A DNA stretch of 64,000 nt, taken from NCBI GenBank assembly GCA_002339675.1, contig DDKB01000017.1, forward strand, positions 62,001-126,000, read 5' to 3'. The position numbers were made by a program, and so were the translations under genes. This document shows positions 1 to 8,217 of the stretch, piece after piece (the first letter of the stretch is position 1; each line of letters opens with the position of its first letter). The notes under the pieces are model-generated. The model ran no database searches, was not told the origin of the DNA, and saw only the letters and a program-made list of their open reading frames with translations. This DNA is from Stutzerimonas stutzeri. GTDB lineage: Bacteria > Pseudomonadota > Gammaproteobacteria > Pseudomonadales > Pseudomonadaceae.

Positions 1-140
1 GCCGTCGATAGTCGACGGACGTGCCCAGCAGCTCAACCAGCGGGTCGCGCGCCGTGAACCTTCTCCGCCGCGCAGGGCGCGCCGGCTTCAGCGATGCATC
101 GGAACGGACGCCGCCGCGCAACGCCCTATCCGAGGTGTCC

Positions 141-1325
141 ATGAGCTGGGCCGGCCCCTATCAAGCTGAAATTGGCAAAACCCCCGAGCAGCCGGAGTCG
201 CCGGCCGAGGTGATCTTCGACGAGCAGGTGCCGACCTTGCTGTGCCTGTCGCACCTGCGCTGGCGTTTCGTATACCAGCGCCCGCAGCACCTGATGTCGC
301 GTTTCGCCCGCGATTACAACGTGCTGTTCGTCGAAGAGCCCATGCCTACCGAGGACGCTCAACCCTGGCTCGAGGTGCGCCCCGAGGAGAACGACGTTCA
401 GGTGCTGATCCCGCGCTTGCCGCAGGGGTGCGAGGGTGAGGCAGCGCTGCGCACTCAGCGCGACCTGCTGGACGGCTACCTGGCCAAGCTAGGCGTCGGC
501 GAGCTGTTGCTCTGGTACTACACGCCGATGGCGCTGGGTTATGCCGGCCACCTGAAGGCCGACCTGACGGTGTACGACTGCATGGACGAGCTGTCGGCCT
601 TTCGCGGCGCGCCGCCAGAACTGGTGCAGCGCGAACGCGAACTGCTCGAGCGCGCCGATCTGGTCTTTACTGGCGGCTACAGCATCTGGGAAGCCAAGCG
701 CGAGCTACACGACAACGTGCACGCCTTTCCCAGCAGTGTCGACGTGGCGCACTTCGCCGAGGCGCGGCGGCCGCAGCATGACCCGGACGACCAGGCCGAG
801 ATTCCGCATCCGCGCCTGGGCTTCTACGGCGTGATCGATGAACGCTTCGATATCGACCTGGTCGCCCACGTCGCCGAACAGCGACCGGACTGGCAGTTCG
901 TGCTGGTCGGCCCGGTGGTGAAGATCGACCCGGCCGACCTGCCGCAGCGCGACAACATTCATTACCTGGGCGGCAAGACCTATGACGAGCTGCCCAGGTA
1001 TCTGGCCGGCTGGGACGTGGCGATCATACCGTTCGCGATGAACGAATCGACCCGTTTCATCAGCCCGACCAAGACGCCTGAATACCTGGCCGGCGGCTGC
1101 CCGGTGGTGTCCACGCCGATCAAGGACGTGGTGCGCACCTACGGCGATACCGCGATCGTCCATATCGCCGACTCGCCCACCGCCTTCATCGCCGCGGTCG
1201 AGCAGGCCCTGGCCGATGGCGAGGACCGCGACCGCTTGTTGAAGACCGCTGACGAGATTCTCGGTGACATGTCCTGGGACCACACCTGGGCGCTGATGAA
1301 GGAGAAGATGCGATGCGCGAAGTAA
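141..1325 (+). CDS. glycosyltransferase, GT-B fold (GT1/GT4-like)
   Basis: Predicted cytoplasmic sugar transferase of about 394 residues. The N-terminal part (PTLLCLSHLRW...YQRPQHLMSR) is typical of GT-B enzymes found beside galactofuranose genes, and the C-terminal part has the nucleotide-sugar-binding region ending in YLAGGCPVVSTPI. An upstream GTG at 21 keeps the frame open, but the 40 residues it would add are low in complexity and rich in Arg and Ser, so ATG 141 is preferred (weak GAGGTG ribosome site just before). The stop overlaps the glf start by 13 bases, so the two are probably co-translated and this enzyme may use the UDP-galactofuranose made by Glf. Donor and acceptor cannot be read from sequence. 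Confidence 0.8.
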   Translation: MSWAGPYQAEIGKTPEQPESPAEVIFDEQVPTLLCLSHLRWRFVYQRPQHLMSRFARDYNVLFVEEPMPTEDAQPWLEVRPEENDVQVLIPRLPQGCEGEAALRTQRDLLDGYLAKLGVGELLLWYYTPMALGYAGHLKADLTVYDCMDELSAFRGAPPELVQRERELLERADLVFTGGYSIWEAKRELHDNVHAFPSSVDVAHFAEARRPQHDPDDQAEIPHPRLGFYGVIDERFDIDLVAHVAEQRPDWQFVLVGPVVKIDPADLPQRDNIHYLGGKTYDELPRYLAGWDVAIIPFAMNESTRFISPTKTPEYLAGGCPVVSTPIKDVVRTYGDTAIVHIADSPTAFIAAVEQALADGEDRDRLLKTADEILGDMSWDHTWALMKEKMRCAK

Positions 1326-2548
1326 GTGGGCAAGACAGCCCGCCCGCGACCGGTGGCGCTGGTGAAGCCGGCGACGCTGGGCACCGGGGTTTCGATTACC
1401 TGGTCGTCGGGGCCGGTTTCGCCGGCAGCGTGCTGGCCGAGCGTCTGGCGGCCGGGCTGAACAAGCGCGTGCTGGTGGTCGACCGGCGCCCGCACATCGG
1501 CGGCAACGCCTACGATCATTACGACGAAGCCGGCGTGCTGATCCACCGCTATGGCCCGCATATCTTCCACACCAACGCCGAGCGCATCGTCGATTACCTC
1601 TCCCAGTTCACCGAGTGGCGCCCGTATGAGCATCGCGTGCTGGCGCAGGTCGACGGGCAAGAGGTGCCGATCCCGATCAACAGGACCACGCTGAACAAGC
1701 TCTACGGCCTGAACATGACCACCGAGCAGGAGGCGGCGGATTTCCTCGCCAGCCGCGCCGAGCCGGTGGAAGACATCCAGACCAGCGAAGACGTGGTCAT
1801 CAACGGCATCGGCCGCGAGCTGTACCAGAAGTTCTTCCGTGGCTACACGCGCAAGCAGTGGGGCCTCGACCCCTCGCAGCTGGACAAGTCGGTGACCGCG
1901 CGCATCCCGACGCGCACCAACACTGACGACCGCTACTTCACCGACAGCTTCCAGCAGATGCCCAAATATGGCTACACCAAGATGTTCGAGAAGATGCTCG
2001 CGCACCCGAACATCACGGTGATGATCAACACCGACTACCGCGAGATCCGCGACGAGGTGCAGTTCGACCATCTGATCTTCTGCGGCCCGATCGATGAGTA
2101 CTTCGACTACCGCTTCGGCAAGCTGCCGTACCGCTCGCTGAAGTTCGAGCACAAGCAGCTCGAGCAGGCGCAGTTCCAGGCGGTGGGCACGGTCAACTAC
2201 CCCAGCGAAGAGGTGCCCTACACGCGCATCAGCGAGTACAAGCACCTCACCGGTCAGGTCCATCCGCGCACCAGCATCACCTACGAATACCCCTCGGCCG
2301 AGGGCGATCCCTACTACCCGATCCCGCGGCCGGAGAACGCCGAGCTGTACAAGCGCTACCAGCAGCTCGCGGACGAGACGCCGGGCGTCACCTTCGTCGG
2401 GCGGCTGGGTACCTACAAGTACTACAACATGGATCAGGTGGTCGGGCAGGCGCTGGCGCTGTACAAGCGCATCGAAGAGGCCGAGCGCGGCCCGGCGACC
2501 GGCGAGCCGGCCGCGCCCAGCCGGCCACTGGCCGAACAGGTTTCCTGA
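1313..2548 (+). CDS. glf: UDP-galactopyranose mutase
   Basis: Flavoenzyme that interconverts UDP-galactopyranose and UDP-galactofuranose in the cytoplasm, the committed step to Galf-containing glycans. The 411-residue product has the FAD dinucleotide-binding motif VVGAGFAGSVLAERL near residues 25-40, the RYGPHIFHT and GYTRKQWG blocks of the family, and a C-terminal GRLGTYKYYNMDQVVGQAL segment. Its length is close to the usual 370-400 plus a Pro/Ala-rich tail. AAGGAG lies about 8 bases before ATG 1313, inside the upstream gene. It sits second in a four-gene cassette with a glycosyltransferase before it and a glycosidase-like gene and ABC exporter after it, which suggests a Galf surface glycan. 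Confidence 0.93.
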   Translation: MREVSGQDSPPATGGAGEAGDAGHRGFDYLVVGAGFAGSVLAERLAAGLNKRVLVVDRRPHIGGNAYDHYDEAGVLIHRYGPHIFHTNAERIVDYLSQFTEWRPYEHRVLAQVDGQEVPIPINRTTLNKLYGLNMTTEQEAADFLASRAEPVEDIQTSEDVVINGIGRELYQKFFRGYTRKQWGLDPSQLDKSVTARIPTRTNTDDRYFTDSFQQMPKYGYTKMFEKMLAHPNITVMINTDYREIRDEVQFDHLIFCGPIDEYFDYRFGKLPYRSLKFEHKQLEQAQFQAVGTVNYPSEEVPYTRISEYKHLTGQVHPRTSITYEYPSAEGDPYYPIPRPENAELYKRYQQLADETPGVTFVGRLGTYKYYNMDQVVGQALALYKRIEEAERGPATGEPAAPSRPLAEQVS

Positions 2549-2560
2549 GAGAGCGCCCGG

Positions 2561-3712
2561 ATGCACCAGCCCAGCCTGTTTCAAAGCTTCTTCCTAGGCG
2601 GTTTCGAGTGCTCGGCCCATCGCCGCAGCGACGGCCGGCGCCTGGATCTGCTGGCGGCCACCGGGCATGACCGCTGGGCCGCACACGACTATGCCGTGCT
2701 ACACCGCCATGGCCTGCGCAGCGTGCGCGACGGCCTGCGCTGGCACCTGATCGAGCAGGCGCCCGGGCGCTACGACTGGTCGAGCTTTCTGCCGATGTTG
2801 CAGGCGGCGCAGCGGCAGGGCACCGAGGTGATCTGGGACCTGTGCCACTACGGCTGGCCGGACGACCTCGACATCTGGAGACCGCAGTTCGTCGAGCGTT
2901 TCGCCCGTTACGCGGCGGCGGCGGCGCAAGTGGTGAAGGACGAGACCGGCGGGGTGCCTTTCTATGCACCGATCAACGAGATTTCCTTCTGGTCCTGGGC
3001 CGGCGGCGACGAGGCCTACTTCAACCCGATGGCGCGCGGTCGCGGCTTAGAGCTCAAACATCAGCTGATCCGTGCCTCCATTGCCGCGATCGACGCCATA
3101 CGCGCGGTCGAACCGCGGGCACGCTTCGTTCAGGTCGATCCGGCGATCCATGTCGCGGCTCGCAGCGACCGTCCCGGCCCGCGCCGCGCGGCCGAAGACT
3201 TTCGTCTGTCGCAGTACCAGGCCTGGGACATGCTTGCCGGCGACCTGTGGCCGGGTCTGGGCGGCGCGCCGGAGTACCTCGATGTGATCGGCGTGAACTA
3301 TTACCCGGACAACCAGTGGTATCACGAAGACGGCAGCACCATCGGGCGCGACAGCGCCGACTATCGACCGCTGCGAGGCCTGCTGCGCGAAATCCATCAG
3401 CGCTACGGGCGCCCGCTGCTGATCGCGGAGACGGGGGCCGAAGGCGACGTGCGCGGCGACTGGCTGCGTTACGTCAGCGAACAGGCCGGGTTGGCGATGC
3501 AGGCCGGCGTGCAGGTCGAAGGCATCTGCCTGTACCCGGTCGTCGACTACCCCGGCTGGACCGACGACCGCCATTGCCCGGTCGGCCTGTTCGGCTTCGC
3601 CAACGACAGCGGACACCGCGAGGTTCACCCGGGGCTGGCCGACGAGCTGCAGCTGCAGCAGACCCGCTTCCAGTCGCTGAACAGCCCCTCGCACGCCGAC
3701 GCCCTGCCGTGA
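2561..3712 (+). CDS. clan GH-A glycoside hydrolase-like protein (GH1/beta-glucosidase-like)
   Basis: A 383-residue (beta/alpha)8-type protein. The likely acid/base glutamate is Glu140 in the PINEISFW segment and the likely nucleophile is Glu290 in LLIAETGAEG, which correspond to the NE and E-x-G signatures of clan GH-A; the WHLIEQAPGRYDW block near residue 61 also fits GH1-like enzymes. No signal peptide is visible, so it should act in the cytoplasm, which is odd for a scavenging hydrolase. Its position between glf and an ABC exporter, with the next gene starting inside its stop codon (GTGA), argues for a role in trimming or transferring sugar on the cassette's product. The true substrate is unknown. 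Confidence 0.72.
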   Translation: MHQPSLFQSFFLGGFECSAHRRSDGRRLDLLAATGHDRWAAHDYAVLHRHGLRSVRDGLRWHLIEQAPGRYDWSSFLPMLQAAQRQGTEVIWDLCHYGWPDDLDIWRPQFVERFARYAAAAAQVVKDETGGVPFYAPINEISFWSWAGGDEAYFNPMARGRGLELKHQLIRASIAAIDAIRAVEPRARFVQVDPAIHVAARSDRPGPRRAAEDFRLSQYQAWDMLAGDLWPGLGGAPEYLDVIGVNYYPDNQWYHEDGSTIGRDSADYRPLRGLLREIHQRYGRPLLIAETGAEGDVRGDWLRYVSEQAGLAMQAGVQVEGICLYPVVDYPGWTDDRHCPVGLFGFANDSGHREVHPGLADELQLQQTRFQSLNSPSHADALP

Positions 3713-5514
3713 ACGCGCCGGCCCAGGCACCCAGCCCCCGACCGGAGACGGCGCTGCTGCCCAGCCGGCCGGTGGCCTTTCTCTGGCATTACGTCCGCGT
3801 CCGGCCATGGCATTTCGCCGGGCTGCTGGCGCTGATCGTCGGCGCCGCCAGTTGCGCGGTGGCGGTGCAGTACGGCATGAAACTGCTGGTCGACGCCATG
3901 GCGCAGGGCAGCACGGACCGGGCGGCGGCCAACGTCTGGTGGCCGCTGGGTCTGTTCATCGGGTTGATCGTCGTCGAGAACGTCTTCTGGCGCCTCGGCG
4001 GCTGTCTGGGTTGCCGGACCGTGGTGGCCAGCGTGGTCGATATCCGCGTCGACCTGTTCAAGCACCTGACCGGCCACCCGATGCGCTACTTCACCGAGCA
4101 CTTCGCCGGCTCGCTGGGCAACCGCATCTCGGCCCTGGGCGCGGCCGCCGGAGCCCTTTACGGCGGCCTGGCCTGGAAAATCGTGCCGCCCATCGTCGAC
4201 TTCGTCGGCGCGGTGGTGGTGCTGTTGACCGTCGACTGGCGCATGGCCGTGGCGTTGGTTCTGTTCGTCGCTATCGTCGCGGCACTGATCACCGGCTTCG
4301 GCATTCGTGGCCGCGCCAAGCATCAGCGCTTCGCCGCCCAGTCGGCGCGGGTCGGCGGTGAGCTGGTCGATGCGGTGTCCAACGTCTGGACCATCAAGGC
4401 GTTTTCCGCTCGCGATCGCGAAGCCGAGCGCCTCGCCCACGAGATCGGCTACGAGGCCCGCGCCCAGCGACGCAGCTGGATGTACCTGGAAAAAGCCCGG
4501 GTGATGCACGACATCTGCCTCTCGGTGATGGCCGGCGGCATGTTGGTCTGGGCGATCAGCCTGTGGCTCGACAGCGCGGTCAGCGCGGGTGACGTGGTGC
4601 TGGTCAGCGCGCTGACCTTCCGCATTCTGCACGGCTCGCGCGATCTGGCGCTGGCCCTGGTCGACGCCACGCAGCAGCTCGGCGCCATCGACGACACCCT
4701 GCGCATCATCGTCCAGCCCCATGGGCTTGAAGACGGCGATACCCAGCTGCTGCTGGCCGAAGGCGACATCACCTTCGAGGCGATCGACTTCCGTTACCCC
4801 GACCGCCGGCAGGTGTTTCACGGCCTCGACCTGCATATCCCGGCCGGGCAGAAGGTCGGCGTGGTGGGTGCGTCCGGGGCGGGAAAGTCGACGCTGATCA
4901 GCCTGCTCCAGCGCCTCGACGACGTGCAGGGCGGGCGCATTCGGATCGATGGCCAGGACATCCGCCACGTCAGCCAGGACAGCCTGCGCGAGAAAATCGC
5001 CGTGGTGCCCCAGGAGACCGCGCTGTTCAACCGCAGCATTCGCGAGAACATCCGCTACGGCCGTCCCGGCGCGAGCGATGAGGACGTGGTCGAAGCGGCC
5101 CGCAGCGCCTTTTGCGACGGCTTTATCCGCGAATTGCCGCGGGGCTACGACACCCTCGTCGGCGAGCGCGGGGTCATGCTGTCCGGTGGTCAGCGCCAAC
5201 GCCTGGGCATTGCGCGCGCCTTTCTCAAAGACGCGCCGATCCTGATCCTCGACGAAGCGACATCGGCGCTGGATACGCAGTCCGAGGGCGAGATTCAGGC
5301 GGCCCTGAGCCGGCTGGTCAACCACCGTACCGTGGTGGCGGTCGCCCACCGGCTGTCGACGCTGGCGAATTTCGACCGGGTCATCGTGCTGCGCGACGGG
5401 CGCATCGTCGAAGACGGTGCACCGGCGGAACTGCGCAGCCGGGGCGGTGAATTCGAGACCCTGTGGCGGATGCAGGCCGACGGCTTCGCCGCGCAACCCG
5501 GCCAGGCGCCATGA
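3709..5514 (+). CDS. ABC exporter, fused membrane and ATPase domains
   Basis: About 601 residues: an N-terminal six-helix membrane domain (roughly 25-330) followed by a nucleotide-binding domain with Walker A GASGAGKST, signature LSGGQRQR, Walker B ILILDEATSALD and the switch His in VAVAHRLST. This is the half-transporter layout of MsbA and related lipid or glycolipid flippases, which work as dimers in the inner membrane. The reading frame is open far upstream, but that stretch overlaps the glycosidase gene; GTG 3709, which overlaps the previous stop as GTGA, gives the normal family length. Context suggests export of the glycan or glycolipid made by the three preceding genes; the cargo is inferred. 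Confidence 0.88.
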   Translation: MNAPAQAPSPRPETALLPSRPVAFLWHYVRVRPWHFAGLLALIVGAASCAVAVQYGMKLLVDAMAQGSTDRAAANVWWPLGLFIGLIVVENVFWRLGGCLGCRTVVASVVDIRVDLFKHLTGHPMRYFTEHFAGSLGNRISALGAAAGALYGGLAWKIVPPIVDFVGAVVVLLTVDWRMAVALVLFVAIVAALITGFGIRGRAKHQRFAAQSARVGGELVDAVSNVWTIKAFSARDREAERLAHEIGYEARAQRRSWMYLEKARVMHDICLSVMAGGMLVWAISLWLDSAVSAGDVVLVSALTFRILHGSRDLALALVDATQQLGAIDDTLRIIVQPHGLEDGDTQLLLAEGDITFEAIDFRYPDRRQVFHGLDLHIPAGQKVGVVGASGAGKSTLISLLQRLDDVQGGRIRIDGQDIRHVSQDSLREKIAVVPQETALFNRSIRENIRYGRPGASDEDVVEAARSAFCDGFIRELPRGYDTLVGERGVMLSGGQRQRLGIARAFLKDAPILILDEATSALDTQSEGEIQAALSRLVNHRTVVAVAHRLSTLANFDRVIVLRDGRIVEDGAPAELRSRGGEFETLWRMQADGFAAQPGQAP

Positions 5515-5726
5515 AGCGCATCGCCCTGAATTCCAGCAGCCTGCGCGCGCTGGGCTACGACCCCGATGCGCAGGTGCTGGAAGTCGACTTCAGCAGTGGT
5601 GCGCGCTACCGCTACGAACAGGTCCCGCCCGAAGCCGTGCAGGCGTTGCTCGAAGCCGATTCCCTGGGCCGCCACTTCAACCAGGTGTTCAAGCCTCAGC
5701 ACTACCGGTATCGGCGCCTCGACTGA
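5511..5726 (+). CDS. KTSC domain protein
   Basis: A 71-residue protein starting MKRIALNSSSLRALGYDP, which matches the small KTSC domain family (PF13619). Members have an N-terminal Ser/Thr-rich strand, an YRYEQVPPEAVQALLEA-like core and a terminal YRYRRL segment; all three are here. The function is not established; some relatives are fused to lysyl-tRNA synthetase-like or nuclease domains. ATG 5511 overlaps the TGA of the ABC transporter (ATGA), so translation is probably coupled, but a link to glycan export is not supported by anything else. Confidence 0.75.
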   Translation: MKRIALNSSSLRALGYDPDAQVLEVDFSSGARYRYEQVPPEAVQALLEADSLGRHFNQVFKPQHYRYRRLD

Positions 5727-5756
5727 ATCATCGTCCGGACCTCGTGCCACCCGCCC

Positions 5757-5820
5757 CGTAGGGTGGGCTTCAGCCCACCGGTTAGCGAACATTGGTGGGC
5801 TAAAGCCCACCCTACAGGGC
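5757..5820. repeat. REP-like doublet, inverted pair
   Basis: Two palindromic units with the core GGTGGGCTTCAGCCCACC and GGTGGGCTAAAGCCCACC, each flanked by GTAG or CTAC on the outer side, lie in opposite orientation 14 bases apart (first 5758-5779, second 5794-5815). They differ at one core base when aligned. The same unit recurs at 36661-36731. This is the structure of a bacterial REP/BIME doublet mobilised by RAYT-type transposases; no such transposase gene is in the window. It could stop transcription or protect the 3' end of the upstream mRNA. Confidence 0.75.
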
Positions 5821-5972
5821 ATCTTGCGGACGTTCCGCTATACCGTGCCGTCTGTGCCGCCTGCCATCGGCGGATTCACCGCTGCGCTGAACTTCCGGCC
5901 TGCTGCGCGGGCCTCAAGTGGGCAGGACGCGTCTTTTCGAGCGGAGGCTCCACAGACCAGAAGGGGACAAGC

Positions 5973-6188
5973 ATGTCGGACCATCACACGTACAAGAAAA
6001 TCGAGATCGTCGGCTCCTCGCGCAACAGCGTCGATGAGGCGATCCAGAATGGCATCTCCGAGGCCAGCAGCAAGTTGCAGAACGTCGAATGGTTCGAGGT
6101 CGGCGAGATCCGCGGCCATGTCGAGAACGGCAAAGTTGGCCATTTTCAGGTCACCATGAAGGTCGGCTTCCGCCTCGCCAACAGCTGA
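5973..6188 (+). CDS. dodecin family flavin-binding protein
   Basis: A 71-residue protein with the dodecin pattern: YKKIEIVGSSRNSVDEAIQNGI at the N-terminus, then the VEWFEVGEIRGHVENGKVGHFQVTMKVGFRL beta sheet. Dodecins form hollow dodecamers that store or buffer flavin in the cytoplasm; the Trp of VEWFEV is the residue that stacks on the flavin in the family. AAGGGG lies 6 bases before ATG 5973. It stands alone after the REP doublet and is probably transcribed on its own. The family call is very secure; whether flavin or coenzyme A is the main ligand in this organism is not. Confidence 0.93.
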   Translation: MSDHHTYKKIEIVGSSRNSVDEAIQNGISEASSKLQNVEWFEVGEIRGHVENGKVGHFQVTMKVGFRLANS

Positions 6189-6279
6189 TTCTTCAGCCAG
6201 GCGACCCGGCAGCAGCACCTTGCTGGCTGCCCGGGATGCCGGTCGCCTTGGTACGACAAGCGGGACCGCTGGATGCGTT

Positions 6280-7644
6280 CTAGCCGTGTTCGGTCGGCGG
6301 TTCGCCGCGGCTTCGCTCGTAGCGCCTGAGCAGAGGCTGAGTGGTCAGTCCGTGGGCCACGATGCTGAGCACCACCACTGAAATCACCAGCTGAATGATG
6401 TCGCCGGCCTCATCCGGCAGCAGCCCGTGCGTGACCGCGTAGCTCAGGTAGTAAAGGCTGCCGATGCCGCGGATGCCAAACCAGCCGACGGTCAAGCGCT
6501 GGGTACGGTCCAGATACCGACCGGGCACCAGCAGCCAGACGCTCAGCGGCCGGATCACCACGAACAGCGCCGCCGCCAGTGGCACCGCGCGCCAGTCCCA
6601 GTGTTCGGCTACCAGCACGCCGAGCATGGTCACCAGCAGCACTTCCAGGCTGCGTTCGAGCTGGCCGCCAAAGGTTAGGATGTCGCCCACCATGACCCCG
6701 GCCGCGACCTTGGGCTCGCCGATCGCCTCGCGCTCCAGGGGCAGTTCGCGTGGGCTCATGCCGCCTTCGGCCACGTGCGGCACGGCGTGGGCGATCAGCT
6801 CTTCGGAGGGCGTTTCCGATTCGTGCGAGGCGTCCTTTTCCGCATGGCGCAAGCCGAGCCCCGCGGCGAACACGGCGAGAAAGCCCCAGGCGCCAATCAA
6901 CTCCGCGCCGACGTAGGTCAGCGCGATCAAGGCCAGGGCCAGCGAGTCGTTGGGCGACATCGAGGTGTCGGCATGCCGGGCGCGCAGGTAGATCGCGAGC
7001 TTGCCAACCAGGCGGCCGAGCAGGTAGCCGAACAGCAGGCCCGCCGGTACCGCCCAGACCAGCCGGTGCAGGGCCCAGTCGCCCACCCAGCCCGCGCCGA
7101 GCGAGCCCTGCTCGATCAGCAGCAGACCGAACACCACGAAGGGAAAGGCGGTGCCGTCGTTGAACCCGGCCTCGCCCGACAGGCCGTAGCGGACATGGTC
7201 GTTGTCCCGTGAGTTGTTGACTTGTACCAGGCTGGCGAGCACCGGGTCGGTCGGTGCGAGGATCGCCGCGATCAGCACCGCGATGCCCCAGTTCAGCCCC
7301 AGCAGGTAATGACAGAACGCCGCGACGCCGGCAATGCAGGCCAGCATCACTGGGCCGGCCAGGAAAAAGGTGCTGCGCCACACCCGATGGCCGAGCGGCA
7401 TGCGCAGCTTCAGCCCGCTGACGAACAGCGAGACCAGCACGGCCACCTCGGTCAGGTGCTCCATCCAGTCGGCGATGTGCAGGAAATCGACATCCCACAG
7501 GCCGATCCCCAGCTGGCCGATGGCCAGGCCGAATCCCAGGTAGATCAGCGAGGTGGTTACCGGCAGCCAGCGCAGGTAGGCCGACGCCAGGGCGAGGATC
7601 ATCAGCAGGACGCCGAGCACGGCCATCCATTGGAGAAAATTCAT
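6280..7644 (-). CDS. Na+(cation)/H+ antiporter, CPA1 type
   Basis: A 454-residue inner-membrane antiporter with about 12 hydrophobic segments. The transport core is clear: ILAPTDPVLASLVQV and, after it, the GLSGEAGFNDGTAFPFVV block, whose Asn-Asp pair is the ion-exchange site of the NhaP/CPA1 family (PF00999). A hydrophilic acidic loop (EKDASHESETPSEELIAH) separates two membrane blocks near residues 270-300. It presumably removes Na+ or K+ in exchange for protons in salt or pH stress. The gene is monocistronic by position, with 570 bases of repeat-containing spacer upstream. Confidence 0.86.
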   Translation of the reverse strand: MNFLQWMAVLGVLLMILALASAYLRWLPVTTSLIYLGFGLAIGQLGIGLWDVDFLHIADWMEHLTEVAVLVSLFVSGLKLRMPLGHRVWRSTFFLAGPVMLACIAGVAAFCHYLLGLNWGIAVLIAAILAPTDPVLASLVQVNNSRDNDHVRYGLSGEAGFNDGTAFPFVVFGLLLIEQGSLGAGWVGDWALHRLVWAVPAGLLFGYLLGRLVGKLAIYLRARHADTSMSPNDSLALALIALTYVGAELIGAWGFLAVFAAGLGLRHAEKDASHESETPSEELIAHAVPHVAEGGMSPRELPLEREAIGEPKVAAGVMVGDILTFGGQLERSLEVLLVTMLGVLVAEHWDWRAVPLAAALFVVIRPLSVWLLVPGRYLDRTQRLTVGWFGIRGIGSLYYLSYAVTHGLLPDEAGDIIQLVISVVVLSIVAHGLTTQPLLRRYERSRGEPPTEHG

Positions 7645-7797
7645 TCAGTCTTCCGAGGCAAGCGTGACGCGCCGAAGTGCGCATGGGCTGCAGATTCGAA
7701 CAGCAGCGCCCGGGCGGGTTCAGCGGCACTGCCCAACGGGATGATGATCGTCTAGTCATTGCACGCGCGGGTTGCGGATGGCCTGCGCAAGCCTCGA

Positions 7798-7886
7798 GCC
7801 TCTACACGGGCTCTCTGTGGGAAGGCCCGTCCTCGGGACGAAGCTTTTGCTTTTCTGTGCCATGACAGCCTGCATTCACCGCGGGG
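7798..7886. repeat. 89-bp imperfect direct repeat, copy A
   Basis: This copy runs from GCCTCTACACGGGCTC to ATTCACCGCGGGG and aligns along its length with copy B at 8042-8130 at roughly three bases in four, sharing the blocks GGCCCG, CGAAGC, TTTGC and ATTCACCGC in the same order and spacing. The GTGGGA-AGGCCC...GACGAAGC part resembles Pseudomonas REP palindromes. The identity estimate is by eye. Confidence 0.55.
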
Positions 7887-8041
7887 CTAAGCTTTTCGGG
7901 CACCGAGCCGGCGCCATTCGCCGCGGGTCGCGCCCCCCACAACATCGCCCTCGGCGTGGGCGGGCGTTGCCGGGGTGCGCCGGGCACCGCGCACTGGCCT
8001 TGAGCCATGACACGCTTCATAGGAGGGCTGCACTGGCTGGA

Positions 8042-8130
8042 GCCCCTGCACGCGCTCTTTGCGGGAGGCCCGCCCGCGGGTCGAAGCGTTTGCATTTCAG
8101 TGGCGAGTCAGGCCCGTATTCACCGCAGGG
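8042..8130. repeat. 89-bp imperfect direct repeat, copy B
   Basis: Second copy of the element at 7798-7886, running from GCCCCTGCACGCGCTC to ATTCACCGCAGGG in the same orientation. It carries the better palindrome of the two (GGCCCGCCCGCGGGTC). The 155 bases between the copies are not obviously related to either. Confidence 0.55.
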
Positions 8131-8217
8131 CGCGACCACGACGTCGGGTTCGGCGTCGGCGATGCCTTGACTGTGAGGGCCGTACGCCCGCGGCTTTGCA
8201 GCGGCGTGCCGGGCTGC

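Larger units (their letters stand above)
7645..8217. other. gene-poor spacer with repeats
   Basis: No reading frame here has both a plausible start and coding-like composition. The stretch must hold the promoter of the antiporter gene (left, minus strand) and the end of the oxidoreductase gene (right). Its main content is a pair of related direct repeats (listed separately) containing REP-like GC-rich palindromes such as GCCCGCCCGCGGGTC. I see no RNA gene or clear promoter hexamers. Confidence 0.6.

Noticed and set aside
1..140. Possible tail of an upstream gene ending in TGA at 167-169, and the GTG 21 extension of the glycosyltransferase
   Set aside because: The second frame begins well (IVDGRAQQLNQRVARRE) but loses coding-like third-position bias before its stop, and the GTG 21 extension is low-complexity. 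Too short at the window edge to call either.
2842..3708. In-frame extension of the ABC transporter through the glycosidase gene
   Set aside because: The extra 289 residues are Arg/Pro-rich shadow sequence; GTG 3709 gives the normal 600-residue half-transporter and overlaps the previous stop.
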